DNA of 64,000 nt from Lepraria neglecta (lineage: Eukaryota; Ascomycota; Lecanoromycetes; Lecanorales; Stereocaulaceae), in assembly GCA_033220425.1 (NCBI GenBank), contig CM065651.1, positions 2,852,001 to 2,916,000 on the forward strand, read 5' to 3'. Below the pieces are notes generated by a model. That model searched no databases, was not told the DNA's origin, and worked only from the letters and a program-made list of their open reading frames with translations. Shown here piece by piece: positions 20,477 through 33,600 of the stretch. The stretch's first letter is position 1; the number at the start of each line of letters is the position of its first letter. The position numbers and the translations under genes were made by a program.

Positions 20477-23400
20477 TTAACGACAATGGCTCTTAAGCTC
20501 ACGTGCATGTCGAGCCAGGGCAGGGATCTTGCGCAGAGCCTGGGATTGAGGGTCTGCCTCAGCAATGCGCATGTACTCGCCTTCTAAGCGTTGGCTGAGC
20601 ACTTCAAGAATTCTACCAGCAACGTCACGAATATCGGGATCCTAAACGGACGTCAGCCAGCTGCAAAACTTAGTATTGCAGCAATGCACTCACTGTTGGA
20701 TCGATAATATTGAAGACGGTCTCCAGCCAGATCAATCGCTCCATCACATTGGTCTCAAGCGATGCAGTAACGGCTGCTCCGACCGAGAGAACGACGAGAG
20801 GCGAGGTTCGACCAAGATAGGCCGGGTTGCAGCGGACGAAGAAGTTGTCGAACAACGCTACTTGTTGGCTCGATTGAAGCCACTAAGAAACGTTAGTACC
20901 TTTCTTGATTGTACTCGGAAGTGTTTGACATGACATACCTGGACAGTAGCATCCTCGAAATTACCCTCGTTCATTGACGAAGCAATCTTGTCCAACTCCT
21001 CCTGCTCCAGCGATATGTGCATCGAGGCCGAGTCGCTTGGATTGATGGACTCACGACGAGCTAAGGCTTGGCTCTCCTCCTGGCTAGCCTTTTGCTGTAA
21101 CTTGAGAATTTCCAGCTGGAAGTCGGATTGGGCTGCTGCCATTGTATGAACTGTTTCTGAAAGCCCACGAACGAGGTTGGTAAGCTGATCGATCTTGATG
21201 CTGTCCTCGCGGTGTTGCATCTCCGCATGCTGTAGTTGTTCTCGCACACGGCGCTCTGTATCACCGCTCACCTTCTGCGCTACATTAACAGCAAGGTTCG
21301 TGAATGCTGGCATAATAGTGCTATGCAAGGCAGTCGAGAACTCTTTCTCCACATGGCCGGTCATAGTCTTTGTGATTTGGTCCGACACAGAACGAAGAAT
21401 GTTAGGCGTCTGCATGGCTCGACCAATAGCGTCTGGCAGCGCCAGCTTCATAGCATTTAGCAATGTGTCGTGGAGTTGCTTGCTGATGATCGTCGAGAGC
21501 TTGTCGTTTAAAGAGACAGAGGTAGTCTCAGCAATGGAAGGGACGACGGAATCTTGGATATTCTTTTGGATGATGCGAGAGAGTGATTTCTCCACATTCT
21601 CACTCAACGTGCTGGAAACAAGTCGGAGCATTGCGTCCTGCTTCGCTGCTCCTGCGGCGTCCTGAACACGCTTATCTTCGGCAAAGCGGCGGTATAAGGC
21701 GTCGAGCTCTCGTCCAAGGACTTTGTTGAATTCGTTGGATACTCCGACCTCGATCTTTTTGAGTTCCTTGTCGAGGAAGTCGCCTGATATGCCCACACTG
21801 ATCGAGTCTCCGTTTGCTACTGGGCGGACTCGTCGGTCTTGTGAGGAAGCAGGCCCTGTTTCGAATGTATCGCGTGAAGTTTGCTTTGACGAGTTGGATC
21901 GCGTGCTCTCCTTAGGAGTACTCTCCTTGGGAGTACTAGATAAGGCTTGAGATATTAGTGTGGATGCACGCTGAGCTGCACCTGCATAAGTCTCTGAAGC
22001 CAACGGTGTAGCTCCTACACGAGACGCGCTCTCAGTAACTCCATTCCGCTTACTCTTTTTCTTGTCCGTATTCGGCGTAGCTTCTCCGCTGTCCGAAACT
22101 CCACGATCTGCCTTAGCTGGCTCCTTGGCCGCAGCCTTGGCCTTCGCAGGAGTAGCAGGGGTCTGTGCGTCACCGTTCACGGAGGCCGATGATGGCTCAC
22201 TCGCAGCAGTGGTGGCGGGCGCCGATGTCTCACGAAGATCCTTAATAACAATGCAACCTTCTTGCTCGGCATCCACAGAGTGGATCACTCTGCTATCTTT
22301 CGACCAACCAAGGTCCTCCTTCTTGATAGCCAAGCACGTGACGCCCTTGGAATGCATCACATATAGCTCGAATAGCATTGGGTCTTCCTCGTCATCTGCC
22401 AATCTTGTAGGCTCACCCGACGATGGGACGAGCTCAATGCTACGTAGCTGACCTTTGTCAGCGAACGAGTACTCCCTCATTCCGCTCATGATAGCAGTAG
22501 CTTCGGCCTTGGGCAATGTAGAATCTTTATTGGCCAGGCGTGAAACGAACATAGCTTGCGACATGCTCTGCAGGTTGTACTTGGGCGCGGAGAGGTGGAT
22601 AAAGTAGATGGAGTTCCGTGTGGGATGACCAACGGCGATGATGCCGGAAGCTGGATGGTATGTGACACTGCAGATTGCATCGGTTTCCTTCTCATGCGGG
22701 AAGCTCAATTCTTGAACAGCCTTGCCCAGGCACAGGTCCCAAAGTTGAAGAGTGTGATTTTGCTTCATACCGACTATGATGTAACGAAGCGCCGTACCCT
22801 TCATGTAAGGTCGCAACTTGTCAACCAAGAGGACAGAAGTCGGCCATGACTTCTCATTTGATTGGGCCGTATTGAATGTGTGGATTGGACTCTTGATTTC
22901 GACGGGTATCAGCATTGAGGCAGATGCGTTCGATTCGTTCGTTAGATCTCGGGTATCCCAAATTCTGAGCTTGCCGGCCTTGTCAAGGGTGACAATAGTA
23001 CTATCGTCCTCGCTGAAAGTGAAGTCCTTGCCAGCCTTGCCAGTGGTGATCTTCAGACTACGCTCAGCAAAGTACTTCTCAGTGTCCATGATGGCATCCT
23101 TAGTGACAAAGTCTGAACTCTGAGCATGAGATGAGAAAATGATCTGGATTGATTTGCCCCGACCGATGGCGAAGAACTCTGGATGACGGTTGCTCTTTTT
23201 AGCACGAGTCTTCAGTTGACCACCTGAGGTGGAGTCCATCTGGGAAGGTAGTGGCGGGATGATCAAGCCTTGCTTCTCAATATCAGCTTCTGACAGCTCT
23301 TCCCCCTCTTTGGCGATCATGGCCCAGTAAACAGTTCCACTAATGCCAGTTGCGATGACAGTCTGAGTGCCACGTGATGTGCTTCCAGATTGAGCAGTCG

Positions 23401-25057
23401 AGATAGCAACGTTGAAGATACGATCCTGGGTCTTAGCAAATATAAGGTGAGAGACGCCACTGTCCTGCTGAATAATTCTGATGCCTCCATTCTTGGGCAT
23501 GCCGTAGACTATGTACTCGTTGGTAGCGGTTGCCAGAGTCCTGTCGGCTTGGTCGAAGTCCTTCTTCAAGCGTGCAATGTTGACAACGGAGTCATCACGG
23601 AGGAGCAGATGTGCAGGCTCATTCTGAATAAGCTCAATAGACACGAATGGCTTCATAGGGAATTGGTAGACTTGGACGATGCGATCACTGTCCTCTTTAG
23701 GCGCTGCATCTTCACCATCCACGGTATCGTACTCATCGGCGACTTTCCCTTCCGCAGCCTCTTCAATGACATCCTTGACAGCTTCAGCCACAGGCTTCGG
23801 CATAGACTCTTCTAGCAGGCCCTCATTTTCGTCTTTGTCAAGCTCTTTCTTCACATTGACCGCTATTTCATGTGCTTGTTCTTGAACGTCAGCCAGGCTC
23901 GGCTGGTCTGCATAATCGCGTGCCTCCTGCTTTATGTTGGCGTCTCTATTCTGATCTTCGGCTTTGGCTAGAGCGTTCTCGACCTGTCGGTCGACCTGGC
24001 CTCCAACCTCGTTCAAGGCATCCGCGACAGTCTCGGCGTCTCGAGTAGGGGCGCTGATGCCCATCAAGGCCTCGATCTGGCTTCGGCGATCATTGGGACG
24101 TCCAGGCGCTGGAGACTCGATGCTCTGAAGGACTTCATCACCTGATGGGGTGAGCTTTCGTCGTGACGCAGTGTGTGCAGCCGAAGGGGATGGTGATTTG
24201 ATTTTGCGGTTCGACATATCTCCATTCGGCGAGGCACTAGGCTGTAGGTTGCGAGGGGATGATGCAGCCAGATGAACGAAAGGATTTTGGTATGTGAACA
24301 TTCCCTGCGGAGCTTCGACCTTTGGTGTGACCTGTGGCTCAAACGGCGTCGGTGTGTTCTCTTTGCTACCGAAGACATGTACTGGTGACTCATTGCGACC
24401 GGGACGGGTACTCTTCGTGTCCGTGGCTGATTGACGATGGTCTTCATATGATGAGCTCGCAGTGTCTTCGGAACCTTGTGTCACATCTGCGGATCCAGAT
24501 AATTTCTGCCCAGATGCACCCGCTGGCGCGGTAGTCCGATTGAGTAGCTTCAGTAAAGCATCTTGATGATTTGTAGACGGTGTATGAGTGTGAGAAGCTT
24601 TTTCACGTGTTGCAGGAGGCGTAGACGCTTTGCCGCTTGTGAACGAAGCTACAAGGTCTGAGGCCAAGATGCCACGGCCATGTACACTGTGAGTGCTGGG
24701 ACTGCCATACTCAGGTTTGGCTGGCGTGACTGTGGGCTGTTGAGGAGTCGTCTGCGGCGAAGAGTTACTCGAGCCGAACTTGAGCAGACTGAGTAAAGGG
24801 TTTGTCATCTGAGCTGAACCGGTTTGGGCACCAGAGGAAGCTGGAGCTCGAGATGAGGTGTTACTTCTGCCCATGCCTGTGTTTTCTGGTGAGTGCGGTG
24901 CATTGACGATGGTAGAAGACGTAGATGAGGTGACACCTGCTTGGAGGGGAACTGAAGACGAGGGAGCTGCGAAGCTCTGTGTCTGACTGCTATTGGCCCG
25001 GAGGTTGGCAAAGAGGCCAGGCAAGTTGGATGCCGGGTCAGCAGCGGGGTTTGACAT
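20477..25057 (-). CDS. EDC4: EDC4/Ge-1-type mRNA decapping scaffold
   Basis: Large P-body scaffold that brings the decapping enzyme Dcp2 to its activators (called Pdc1 in fission yeast, EDC4/Ge-1 in animals). Three exons: 25,057-20,939, 20,882-20,694 and 20,641-20,477. The introns are 56 and 52 bp, and both are needed to reach the conserved helical C-terminus. The product is about 1,490 residues. Residues 1-450 are Ser/Pro/Thr-rich and disordered, with an acidic helical stretch. A Ge-1-type WD40 propeller lies at about 462-960 (for example IVYGMPKNGGIRIIQQDSG, RYIIVGMKQNHTLQLWDL, ICSVTYHPASGIIAVGHP). Residues about 960-1,090 are a low-complexity linker. From about 1,094 a long amphipathic coiled-coil region leads into the C-terminal alpha-helical domain. 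The start is the ATG at 25,057 (MSNPAADPASNLPGLFANLR). Naming rests on architecture and repeat resemblance. Confidence 0.83.
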
Positions 25058-25714
25058 AAGTACTGCTGAAATGCGCAATTTATGCAGGTCCGTGAGGGGT
25101 TGTTGTGAGTGTTTGGCGGGTGGATGCAGTCAAGGGAAAGAGATCCTAGTTGAAACTTTTGCCGCGATGAGATCTTACGCTAAAATAGCGAATCGACACC
25201 CCATGGATTATTGGTCTACCCTAATGAGATAGAGTTCATTTATGCGGTATGATCCAAGTATACTTGGTTGCCGCAGGCTGGAGATTGTGGGCTAAATCCC
25301 AGCCCCAGGGACAAGCGATAGAGCCAGCATTCGCAGACCCTAATATGGGTCTGAGCTATCTCCCAAAGTCTACGCCATTTTATAGACATTCGACAAGGCC
25401 TATCAGGGGTTAGATAGGTCAATGTTGCACTGAGGGCATTAAGGACGGCCAATGATGTCATGAGAGCGCAGAGTAGAGAGTGGTATTTGATGGCTTGCAT
25501 TTCCTCTGGCCATGATGCTCGCAATTATCTCACAAAGAAAGGAAGCTACGACAGCCATAGTCTGCGCTGAAGTCCAGGTTCTTGAGTAGTTACATGCGAT
25601 GTGCTTCCTCCTCCACGAGAAGCCTGATTGACATTGTGGAGAATCCGCAAAAGAAACCTGAAAATATGGTACAGAAATCCCACGACGTTTCAACCAAAGT
25701 GCAATTCAAGTCCA
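25058..25714. other. Intergenic region 5' of the decapping scaffold gene
   Basis: About 650 bp holding the promoter of the EDC4-type gene, next to the 3' end of the GTPase pseudogene. Minus-strand frames at 25,240-25,524 and 25,439-25,693 overlap in different frames and show no domain. I see nothing else. Confidence 0.4.
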
Positions 25715-28700
25715 TCAAGACGATCCTTTGGTCGCCATAGCAAACTCCCGGGTTAACTCCCCATAGATCCTCGAATTAGCGTAATCCGCGTAATCCGCGT
25801 AATGCTTGATGCGCTGCCGTACAGCGTCTCTACGCTCATCTGGGAGTTCCTCCACCACGCAGATCAGATCGAAGTTGACTGACACCCCTCTGAAAACCGA
25901 CTCTACCCCCTCCAACAGCTCCGGCTGCAACTCGTCAAGGATATTATTGATTACAGCTTTGGTCCCAGGATGAATCTTGCCAAAAGGTTCTCCTCGCTTC
26001 ATGGTGTCTTGCAGCAAGGTCACGCGTTGGACATGGAGATGTTTGCCTTGCTCTGTCATTTAGCAAATGTGGGAAGGCTACTCTAAGATTTCTGCTCCCC
26101 TTTGACGGTCCTCATTTTCTCGTAGAGAGGAAGTATGGCCTACATCACGAAACCATCATCATCTTCCATCATGACTCTATGCTTGATGTCACTAGGACTA
26201 GTCAGCTAAAATCACGAAGTGAAGACCAGATCAAACTTACTTGCTGATAGCCTCAACCCTCGTAGAGAACCGATTCAACTCTTCAAGCAGATCCTCTTTC
26301 TTACGTACCATAGATTCCAGAAATGGGTCCAAGTGCATCAAGGCGACCCCTTCTTCAGCTTCCCATGGAATATTGATGTCAGCTGATGTATCCCCCAGGA
26401 TTAGACGTAGCTACTGACCTTGAAGATTGTCTCTAACACTATCAATCATCTTCTCGAGAGCGTGCAAACAGCTCTCCTTACAACCCTTGATAGGCGTACT
26501 CTTTTTGTCGCGTGAGCTCTGTCTTTACGGCACCATGCAGCGAACGATACCGCATTCATCTGGTTGCTTTGATTAGCTCATTCTCTTCGCTCTCGAAAGG
26601 CCTGGAGGTTCGACCTTGGCCAAGGTACCAGAGACACGGAGTCCATGTGCCTTCCAGCTTTTCTCGCATCTCCCTACAAGGGTGTTAGTACATTATTACA
26701 TGACTGGAATCAGAAGTACATACCGATCTCGTTAAGAATGTTGTCCTCCACCAAGAGTCTTAGAACATTGACATAGACAATGATCTCGTCGCCAATATTC
26801 TGTAGTTCTAGGGTCAACTCACGTATCTGGTGTGAGGTACGCAATCCCCTCACCTCGAACGATTTATGAACCACCTTCTTGAGTTCCTCCTGCCAATAGC
26901 TCGCGGACTGGCTACTATAATTGTTCATCGATGTCATGGTTCCGATAAGGCTAGCGCTCCAATGGCGTTGTACAACTGACAGTTTACCTTGAGCAGGCAA
27001 TGCCGATAGCTCCAAGCGCAGGCCCGGGATCCCGGTTGCTTCTAATGAGATGGGTATGTAATCTTTGTCATATCCGAGCAGGTGACAGTCGTAATAAAGG
27101 TTAGACACGCAAGTAGTCCGAAGATTACGTGCTTCAGGGGTTAGGCCTTGACACTTCTTGCGCAATTCGAAGGTGACCTTGCGATATCTCATCTTCACTT
27201 GAGTCTCATGCTTCCTAGATCGAAATCAGCGTCCAAACGTTCATTACGCGAGTAACCTATTGTGCATCATAATTTACAAGGACTGGTATTGCGTCTTCTT
27301 GAACCTGCGAGGATTTAGCATCAAATTCTGCTCAGCATCATCGTTACTAACGCCAATTTCGCTGTCTTCTGATCAGCGTCCCGTCTCGCCTTTCCCTTGA
27401 GCTTTCGGATACAGGCTGCCAATTTGTTATCCTCACGCTCGGTTTAATTGTATGCGTGGCTCAACCTGCTGAGTTCCTCGAGTGATTTTGCAATGCTTCG
27501 TGGATTTGTGTCAGGGGGAATGTCCTGCCTAGTCAGCAAGATGAACATTTCGACGTTTAATGGAGGAAACTAACATCGATCATAGTTATGATCAACATTT
27601 TGTGTGGGCTAGGCCTTCGCAATGCCTCCATAACTCTGCGATGTACCATATTGTCGGTGGTCACCCTGCTTATTGGAGCCACCAAGACGTAGTAGGTACA
27701 ATCTCTGATGTATCGTTTGGTGGTGTTTACATGTACCCTGTTGGGGTCGGAGAGAACTAAGGATAAGAGGCTGTTAAAAAGAATCAATCTAGCGCCGTGA
27801 CAGGGCAATTTACCAGGAAGATCTGCAATAATGAGGCCCCTGCTAAGAATCTTGGCCTGTAGGCCAACCCTAACGATCTTCACGATAGGCCAAAAGGAAG
27901 GAACTGCCTCGATTGGTTCATTGTCTTCGTCTACCAGGACTGGATTCTTCGTCACGAATGGCTCTAGACTGCCTGCAATTCCTTTGGGGGTGTCACTGGA
28001 GCGATGGATAATACCCTTTTCACCACCATAGAGAGATATGAGGTCCTTCACCCAGGCCAAAAGCTAGTGCAAGACTTTCGTATCCACTGAAGAAGTTGTA
28101 GTTTCGAGGAACTTTCTTGAGGATTCCTGGTCCCGGAACTCCTCTTTGTCCGCAAACAATGCTTCGAAGACATTCGAACCCGTGTCAGCGTCAAGCTGTG
28201 CGGTCTCTAGCACATCTCCTGTGAGGTCCTCAGCCCGGTTGCAGTGGTATTCATAGTATACTTGGAGGTGTCCACTCAAGATCTCCTTGATTTCTTTGCG
28301 GTTGAATAGCTCAATCTCAGCGTAGAATGGCTCAATCTGCGTTTGAGGAGCTTGAGCAAACTCCGTGATAACGCAAGTACAAGAACCACCAGCGGCTCCC
28401 CGTACATTGTCAGGTGAACGATTTCAAAGTGTATCGACACTGGAACATACATATGCAGCCAAATTGTGGGTATCTAGGATGGAATTGATGAGGAAACTCT
28501 TACCTTTTCAGTAGTCAGTACGAGTATAAGTCAGGCTCAGTACCGTACACGTACCTACGCCCGAGTCTCCCACCAAGCTAATTTTCTTGGGTGCGGGATA
28601 CGCGATTGCTTGATGTCTCTGGATCTTCCTCATGAGCCATTCCGTGTACTTATCTTGATAGTCAGAAGTCTTAAGAAGCTCTGCTGCACCAGCAAACAAC

Positions 28701-29063
28701 TCCTCACAAATTCTCTCCACCTTGGCGAATGATGGATGATACGCGGGAAGGTCTGGAGGGTCTTCATTGGCGCCGATGTAAGGCTTCCTCAACCCTCGAC
28801 GCATTGCCTCGAGCTTGTCTTTGAACTCCTCATCGATGCCATCCTCATCATACAAACCGTGGAATTCGTCTTCGTTTTCGTCTTCCCCGTCGTCTTCCTC
28901 GCTGCTTTCATCAGCATCCGGAGTCAACAGCTTGGTTGCGCGGAGCGGTGAGTGTGGCTCTTGCTTTACAAATAGCGCGGGATCTGCGCTCGTTTGTGCA
29001 TGTATGAGGGACAAATGCTCGCATATGGTAAGTTGCTCCTCTCCTAAAGCCACGGCTAGTTGA
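25715..29063 (-). pseudogene. SLIP-GC/dynamin-like large GTPase pseudogene
   Basis: Minus-strand relic of a fungal large GTPase resembling the dynamin-like protein SLIP-GC. An acidic N-terminal region (29,053-28,560) leads to a P-loop split by an intron: LVGDSGVG before 28,557 and KSFLINSILDTHN after about 28,507. Next come GAAGGSCTCVITEF (switch I-like), a helical insert with FNRKEIKEIL, the Walker B/G3 block IIADLPG (near 27,800), LVAPISRVTTDN and KMLIITMID. Helical stalk fragments continue to 25,715, ending near ADYADYANSRIYG. Introns still have good GT/AG ends. In-frame stops nevertheless occur where Gln is expected, for example TAG at 28,064-28,066 and TAA in the exon after the G4-like block (near 27,447), and the region 26,060-26,700 is badly eroded. 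It is therefore a decayed gene with several breaks. These GTPases are multicopy in filamentous fungi; an immune-like or genome-defence role is speculative. No clear start codon is visible. Confidence 0.68.
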
Positions 29064-29820
29064 TAGGTGAAATTTGTAGAACTGGAATAAGGGGAAACTA
29101 ATCAGGTGATGCCTCACGGTAGAAAAGCCAATGAAGGGCGGATAATGTCGTTGAAGTAAATGTGAACGAATTCGGTCAGTTAACCCTGAGCTTAGGCTGT
29201 AGGTTCTTCACACTGAAGTTGAATGTTCTAGAGGTATGCTACCAAGCTTTTGTGGTAGGAAACATAGCGTCCCAGCTAGCTCAAAGCTCAAAGCAAAGGA
29301 TGCACAGATTAAGCCAGAAATTTATTAAGTACATCACCAAGCTTTATGGGAATTGAACGGTAGGAAACTAGGATCTTACCTAGGAGCAAATGAGCTTCGA
29401 AATAATGAGAACCAATTGGAACGGGGTGGGAAGTATCAAGCATGGGATGACGGAATGTTCATGAAAGTGACGAGATCTAAACCCTTAATGTCCTTAGGGG
29501 AAGTAGTTTTGGTTGCGAAAAGTAGTGGAGCATTTTCCCATGTAGCGGCTGAACCCTATTTGGGAAAGTCGCAAAGCGCTGTAGACTTTCAAGCTAAGGC
29601 TCTAGTAGTATGATCACTATCAGACTGTGATCCCAAGAAGGCTTCGTAGGGGTAACACCACGACACCAAGATGACTTGAAGAGAATAAACATCCGCCACC
29701 GACAACAAATATCACGCTAGACGGCTTAACTTCGGTCGATGGTTGACGCTAACGGCTTCATCTCCGAAGATTACGAACAGGCAGTACCAAGTCCATTGAT
29801 TCTTTCAACGGGGACGGTAG
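29064..29820. other. Gap with two small frames of unknown status
   Basis: Adjacent plus-strand frames at 29,162-29,356 (64 codons) and 29,353-29,613 (86 codons) abut each other, but neither has a known domain, a signal peptide or codon use that convinces. They may be two halves of a decayed gene or chance. Nothing else is seen. Confidence 0.25.
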
Positions 29821-30372
29821 ATGTCCGAAAACAACCATGTTTTGCTTACGCTCTTATATCCCACTTCTCTTCCTGCCATTGAAAGCAAGCCCCTTGTAAG
29901 ATTTGCACATACACTCGCCCTAGCCTTACTACAACATACTAATACCGTCAGCAGATTCGTCATCTCTTTCCTCCTCCTGACATACTTTCTCAACAGACCC
30001 TGCATATATTGTTCCGCCCTCCTCCTAATCCTCTTCATATCCTCCTGCTACTGGTCCGATACCTGCATCCTCGACTTCACTCACAACGATTTCTTCTCGC
30101 CAAGGCAATTTACCTCTCCGATTCCGAACCCTTTACCACAAGCTACGAACTGCTCGGGAATTCGCGAAAACGGATATGCTGGTGATGGCTCTTTTCTTAT
30201 AACGGCATTTAATGAAACGGCTTCGGCTCTGGCAGGGGCAGCGGTGGAGGAGATGAGGCAGAGAATGACACCGAAGACTGAGTGGACAGGCGTTGGGTTG
30301 GAGTGGATCAGGAGTTGGCTTGCTGGGAGGGAGTTCAGGCTGCCTTGTGTGGACGTTTACGTTCGTTTGTAG
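29821..30372 (+). CDS. Hypothetical protein with hydrophobic segments
   Basis: Intact frame of 183 codons starting with ATG. Residues about 44-78 form one or two hydrophobic segments rich in Leu, Phe and Cys (FVISFLLLTYFL, ALLLILFISSCYW). The tail is polar and ends in a Trp-containing helix-like region (LEWIRSWLAGREF). I recognise no family. It lies between the GTPase pseudogene and the aminopeptidase gene, with no sign of linkage to either. It could be a lineage-specific membrane protein or a chance frame. Confidence 0.3.
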   Translation: MSENNHVLLTLLYPTSLPAIESKPLVRFAHTLALALLQHTNTVSRFVISFLLLTYFLNRPCIYCSALLLILFISSCYWSDTCILDFTHNDFFSPRQFTSPIPNPLPQATNCSGIRENGYAGDGSFLITAFNETASALAGAAVEEMRQRMTPKTEWTGVGLEWIRSWLAGREFRLPCVDVYVRL

Positions 30373-30672
30373 GGGAAGGTTGTATTAGGAATATCACAAG
30401 GGTTCATAGAGGGCGTTCTAGCATTGTTTGACTTGAATGCATTTAGCGAGCAGTGGATCTGGAACGGCCTAGGGCAATATGGGGATGTATCTCGGGCGTG
30501 GACTGGTGTACCCATACTCCTGGAGTCAATCACCTTACTCCTTCATACTATATCCATATCCAGCCTCAGTCGAGGCTCATAGTCTTGCCAAGGCAATTTT
30601 GCCGCTCTATTTACTCCGTACCCGATCTTCATCTACCTGATTGTGCCCATACTACGAGAATCCAATTATGGT

Positions 30673-33600
30673 ATGAGACCATTCAATTGTAGAAGCTTGA
30701 GGCTAATAAACGCCCAATTGCCACCGTCAGCCAAATCGGGCAACCGCCTGCAGCGTTCCTTCCAAGTGGGGCACCACAAATATCCTCGGGAGTTGCATAC
30801 CTCTCGACATCTGCAACAACACTTCCCCGGCAAGACAAGATCACACCCAGCATTTGGACCCGTATCATCATTCTTCTTCCCCAAGCCAGTTGCACCTCGC
30901 ATTCCAAGGCTGTCAGTCAGCAGCAGCACCATGGCTTCCAAAGACCGAGACGTCCTGCCGGAAACTGTCAAGCCCGTCCATTATGCCATCGAGCTCTTCG
31001 ATCTCGAGCTTGGTGGAGCTTTCAGCTATCAAGGAACCGTCAAGATCGAAGTCAACATCAAGAAAGCTGTCGAAGAGATTACGTTGAATACTCACCAATT
31101 GGACGTTTCGTCAGCCGAGATTGTTGGTGGGAAGTCTGCCTCCAAGATCTCCTACGATGAAAAATCCCAACGTACCACTTTGGCGTTCGAAAAGGCAGTG
31201 GAAGCCTCACCAATTGCAGTAATCCATCTCAAGTTCAGCGGAACTATGAACAATAGAATGGCTGGATTCTACCGATCAAAGTACAAGTCCACGGTTACAC
31301 CAGCCAAGTCGGTTCCTATGGATGGTGACTCCCATTGCATGTTCTCAACCCAATTCGAATCCAGCGATGCTCGTCGAGGGTTCCCATGTTTCGATGAACC
31401 AAACCTCAAGGCCACGTTTGATGTCAGCATCGAAATCCCCGAAGACCAGATAGCCCTTAGCAACATGCCGGAGAAGGAGGTCAAACCTTCTAAGAATGGT
31501 CGAAAAGTTGTTACCTTTGAACGAACACCGGTGATGAGTACATATCTTCTAGCATGGGCTTTCGGCGACTTCGAGTATGTGGAAGACTTTACTCGGCGAA
31601 AGTACAATGGCAAGAGTCTTCCCGTAAGAGTTTACACGACCAGAGGCCTGAAGGAACAGGGACGCTTTGCTTTGGAGAACTGCCATCAAGTGGTGGACTA
31701 CTTCTCTCAGATCTTCAAAATTGATTACGTACGTCATCTTTCTGACTGACTATCCTCTCATCTATGCTGTAGTCGGAATTTCTAGACACACGTCCCGAGC
31801 ATTCCTTCCTATACCCTGTTTCACAGGTCGATTTGCGTCTTGGAGGAGAAATGCTGATTCCAAAATCATAGCCGCTACCAAAGATCGACCTCCTCGCGGT
31901 CCACGAATTTAGCCATGGAGCCATGGAGAACTGGGGCCTGATTACATATCGGACGACGGCTGTTCTATTCGATGAGGAGCAATCAGATGCTAAATACAAG
32001 AACCGAGTAGCCTACGTAGTTGCACACGGTAGGGCCCCCACTTCCATAACTTTTGGATGTGCGGCTGATCACCATCTAGAACTTGCCCATCAATGGTTCG
32101 GAAATCTCGTCACCATGGATTGGTGGAATGAGCTGTGGCTCAATGAAGGATTTGCAACCTGGGTCGGCTGGCTGGCAGTGAACCATCTGTACCCCGATCA
32201 CGAGGTTTGGAGTCAAGTAAGAACCCTTTTTAGTTTATTCTTTCACTTTCGTATCCACGTTCCAGACTTTATGTATGCCTGGGGAGCGAGACGTGTGTTC
32301 CTGGTGCCAGAAGTTGCCTTATCAATGCGAGATATACCTAGAGAGCAAAATGCTGACTGCGAAATTGTATAGTTCGTTACTGAGGCAGTGCAGACCGCCC
32401 AGAATTTAGATTCTTTGCGAGCTTCTCATCCCATCGAAGTTCCAGTCAAGGACGCACTGGAGGTGGAGCAGATTTTCGACGCCATCTCTTATCTCAAGGG
32501 TAGCTCCGTCATCCGCATGCTGAGTGGTCATCTTGGTGTGGAGACTTTCTTGGAAGGGGTGGCTGCGTACTTGAAACTTCACAAATACGGTAATGCAACT
32601 ACCAATGATCTCTGGGCCGCGCTTTCTAAGGCCTCTGGCAAGAATGTCAATGAGTTCATGGACCCGTGGATTCGAAAAATAGGTTACCCAGTCCTTACCG
32701 TCGCTGAAGAGCCTGGACAGATTGGTGTCCGCCAATCACGATTCTTATCAACAGGAGACGTGAAGCCCAAAGATGATGAGACATTATGGTGGATCCCGTT
32801 GGGCTTGAAGACGGATCCTAAAGCCACTGGAGCAGCTACGTCGGCATTGACAATCAAGGAAGATACACTGCGCAACGTGGATGAGACCTTCTACAAGCTT
32901 AACAGCGACCAAATTGGGTTCTATCGTACAAACTATCCGCCAGCTAGACTGGAGAAGCTGGGAGCGGATAGGCAAAAGCTCTCAGTCGAAGACAAAATTG
33001 GACTGGTTGCAGATGCAGCTGCTTTAGCTGTTGCTGGCCAGGGCACGACTCCTGGGCTGCTGGCCTTGGTCGAGAAGTTCAACGATGAAGTAAACAAAGC
33101 GTAAGTCAAACCCTTATGCTCAGACCCGTATCTAACAAGTATCAGCGTCTGGTCGCAGATCGCAGCCTCTCTCGGTAACATACGGTCCATTTTCGCAGAT
33201 AATGAAGCGGTGGCGGCTGGGCTCAAATCCTTCACCCTGCGCCTAGTAGCACCAGCAACCGAAAAGATTGGATGGGAATTTGCTCCAAATGAAAACTACC
33301 TTACTGGGCAGCTTCGTGCCTTATTGCTCAGTACTGCAGGAAATGCGGGACACGAAAAGTAAGTCCTCCCAGTTTCTCCTACGCAGTCTGTAGCTAACCT
33401 GATGATTAGAACTATTGCTGAAGCACAGCGTCGCTTCAAGGCGTACCAATCAGGGGATCGTAAGGCGGTCCATCCCAGCCTACGCTTAGCGGTCTTCTCT
33501 ATTGTGGTCCGGGAAGGTGGCGAATCCGGCTACAAAGCCATTCGAGATGAGTACATGAGCACCACCTCGATTGATGGCAAAGAGACCTGTTTGATTGCGC

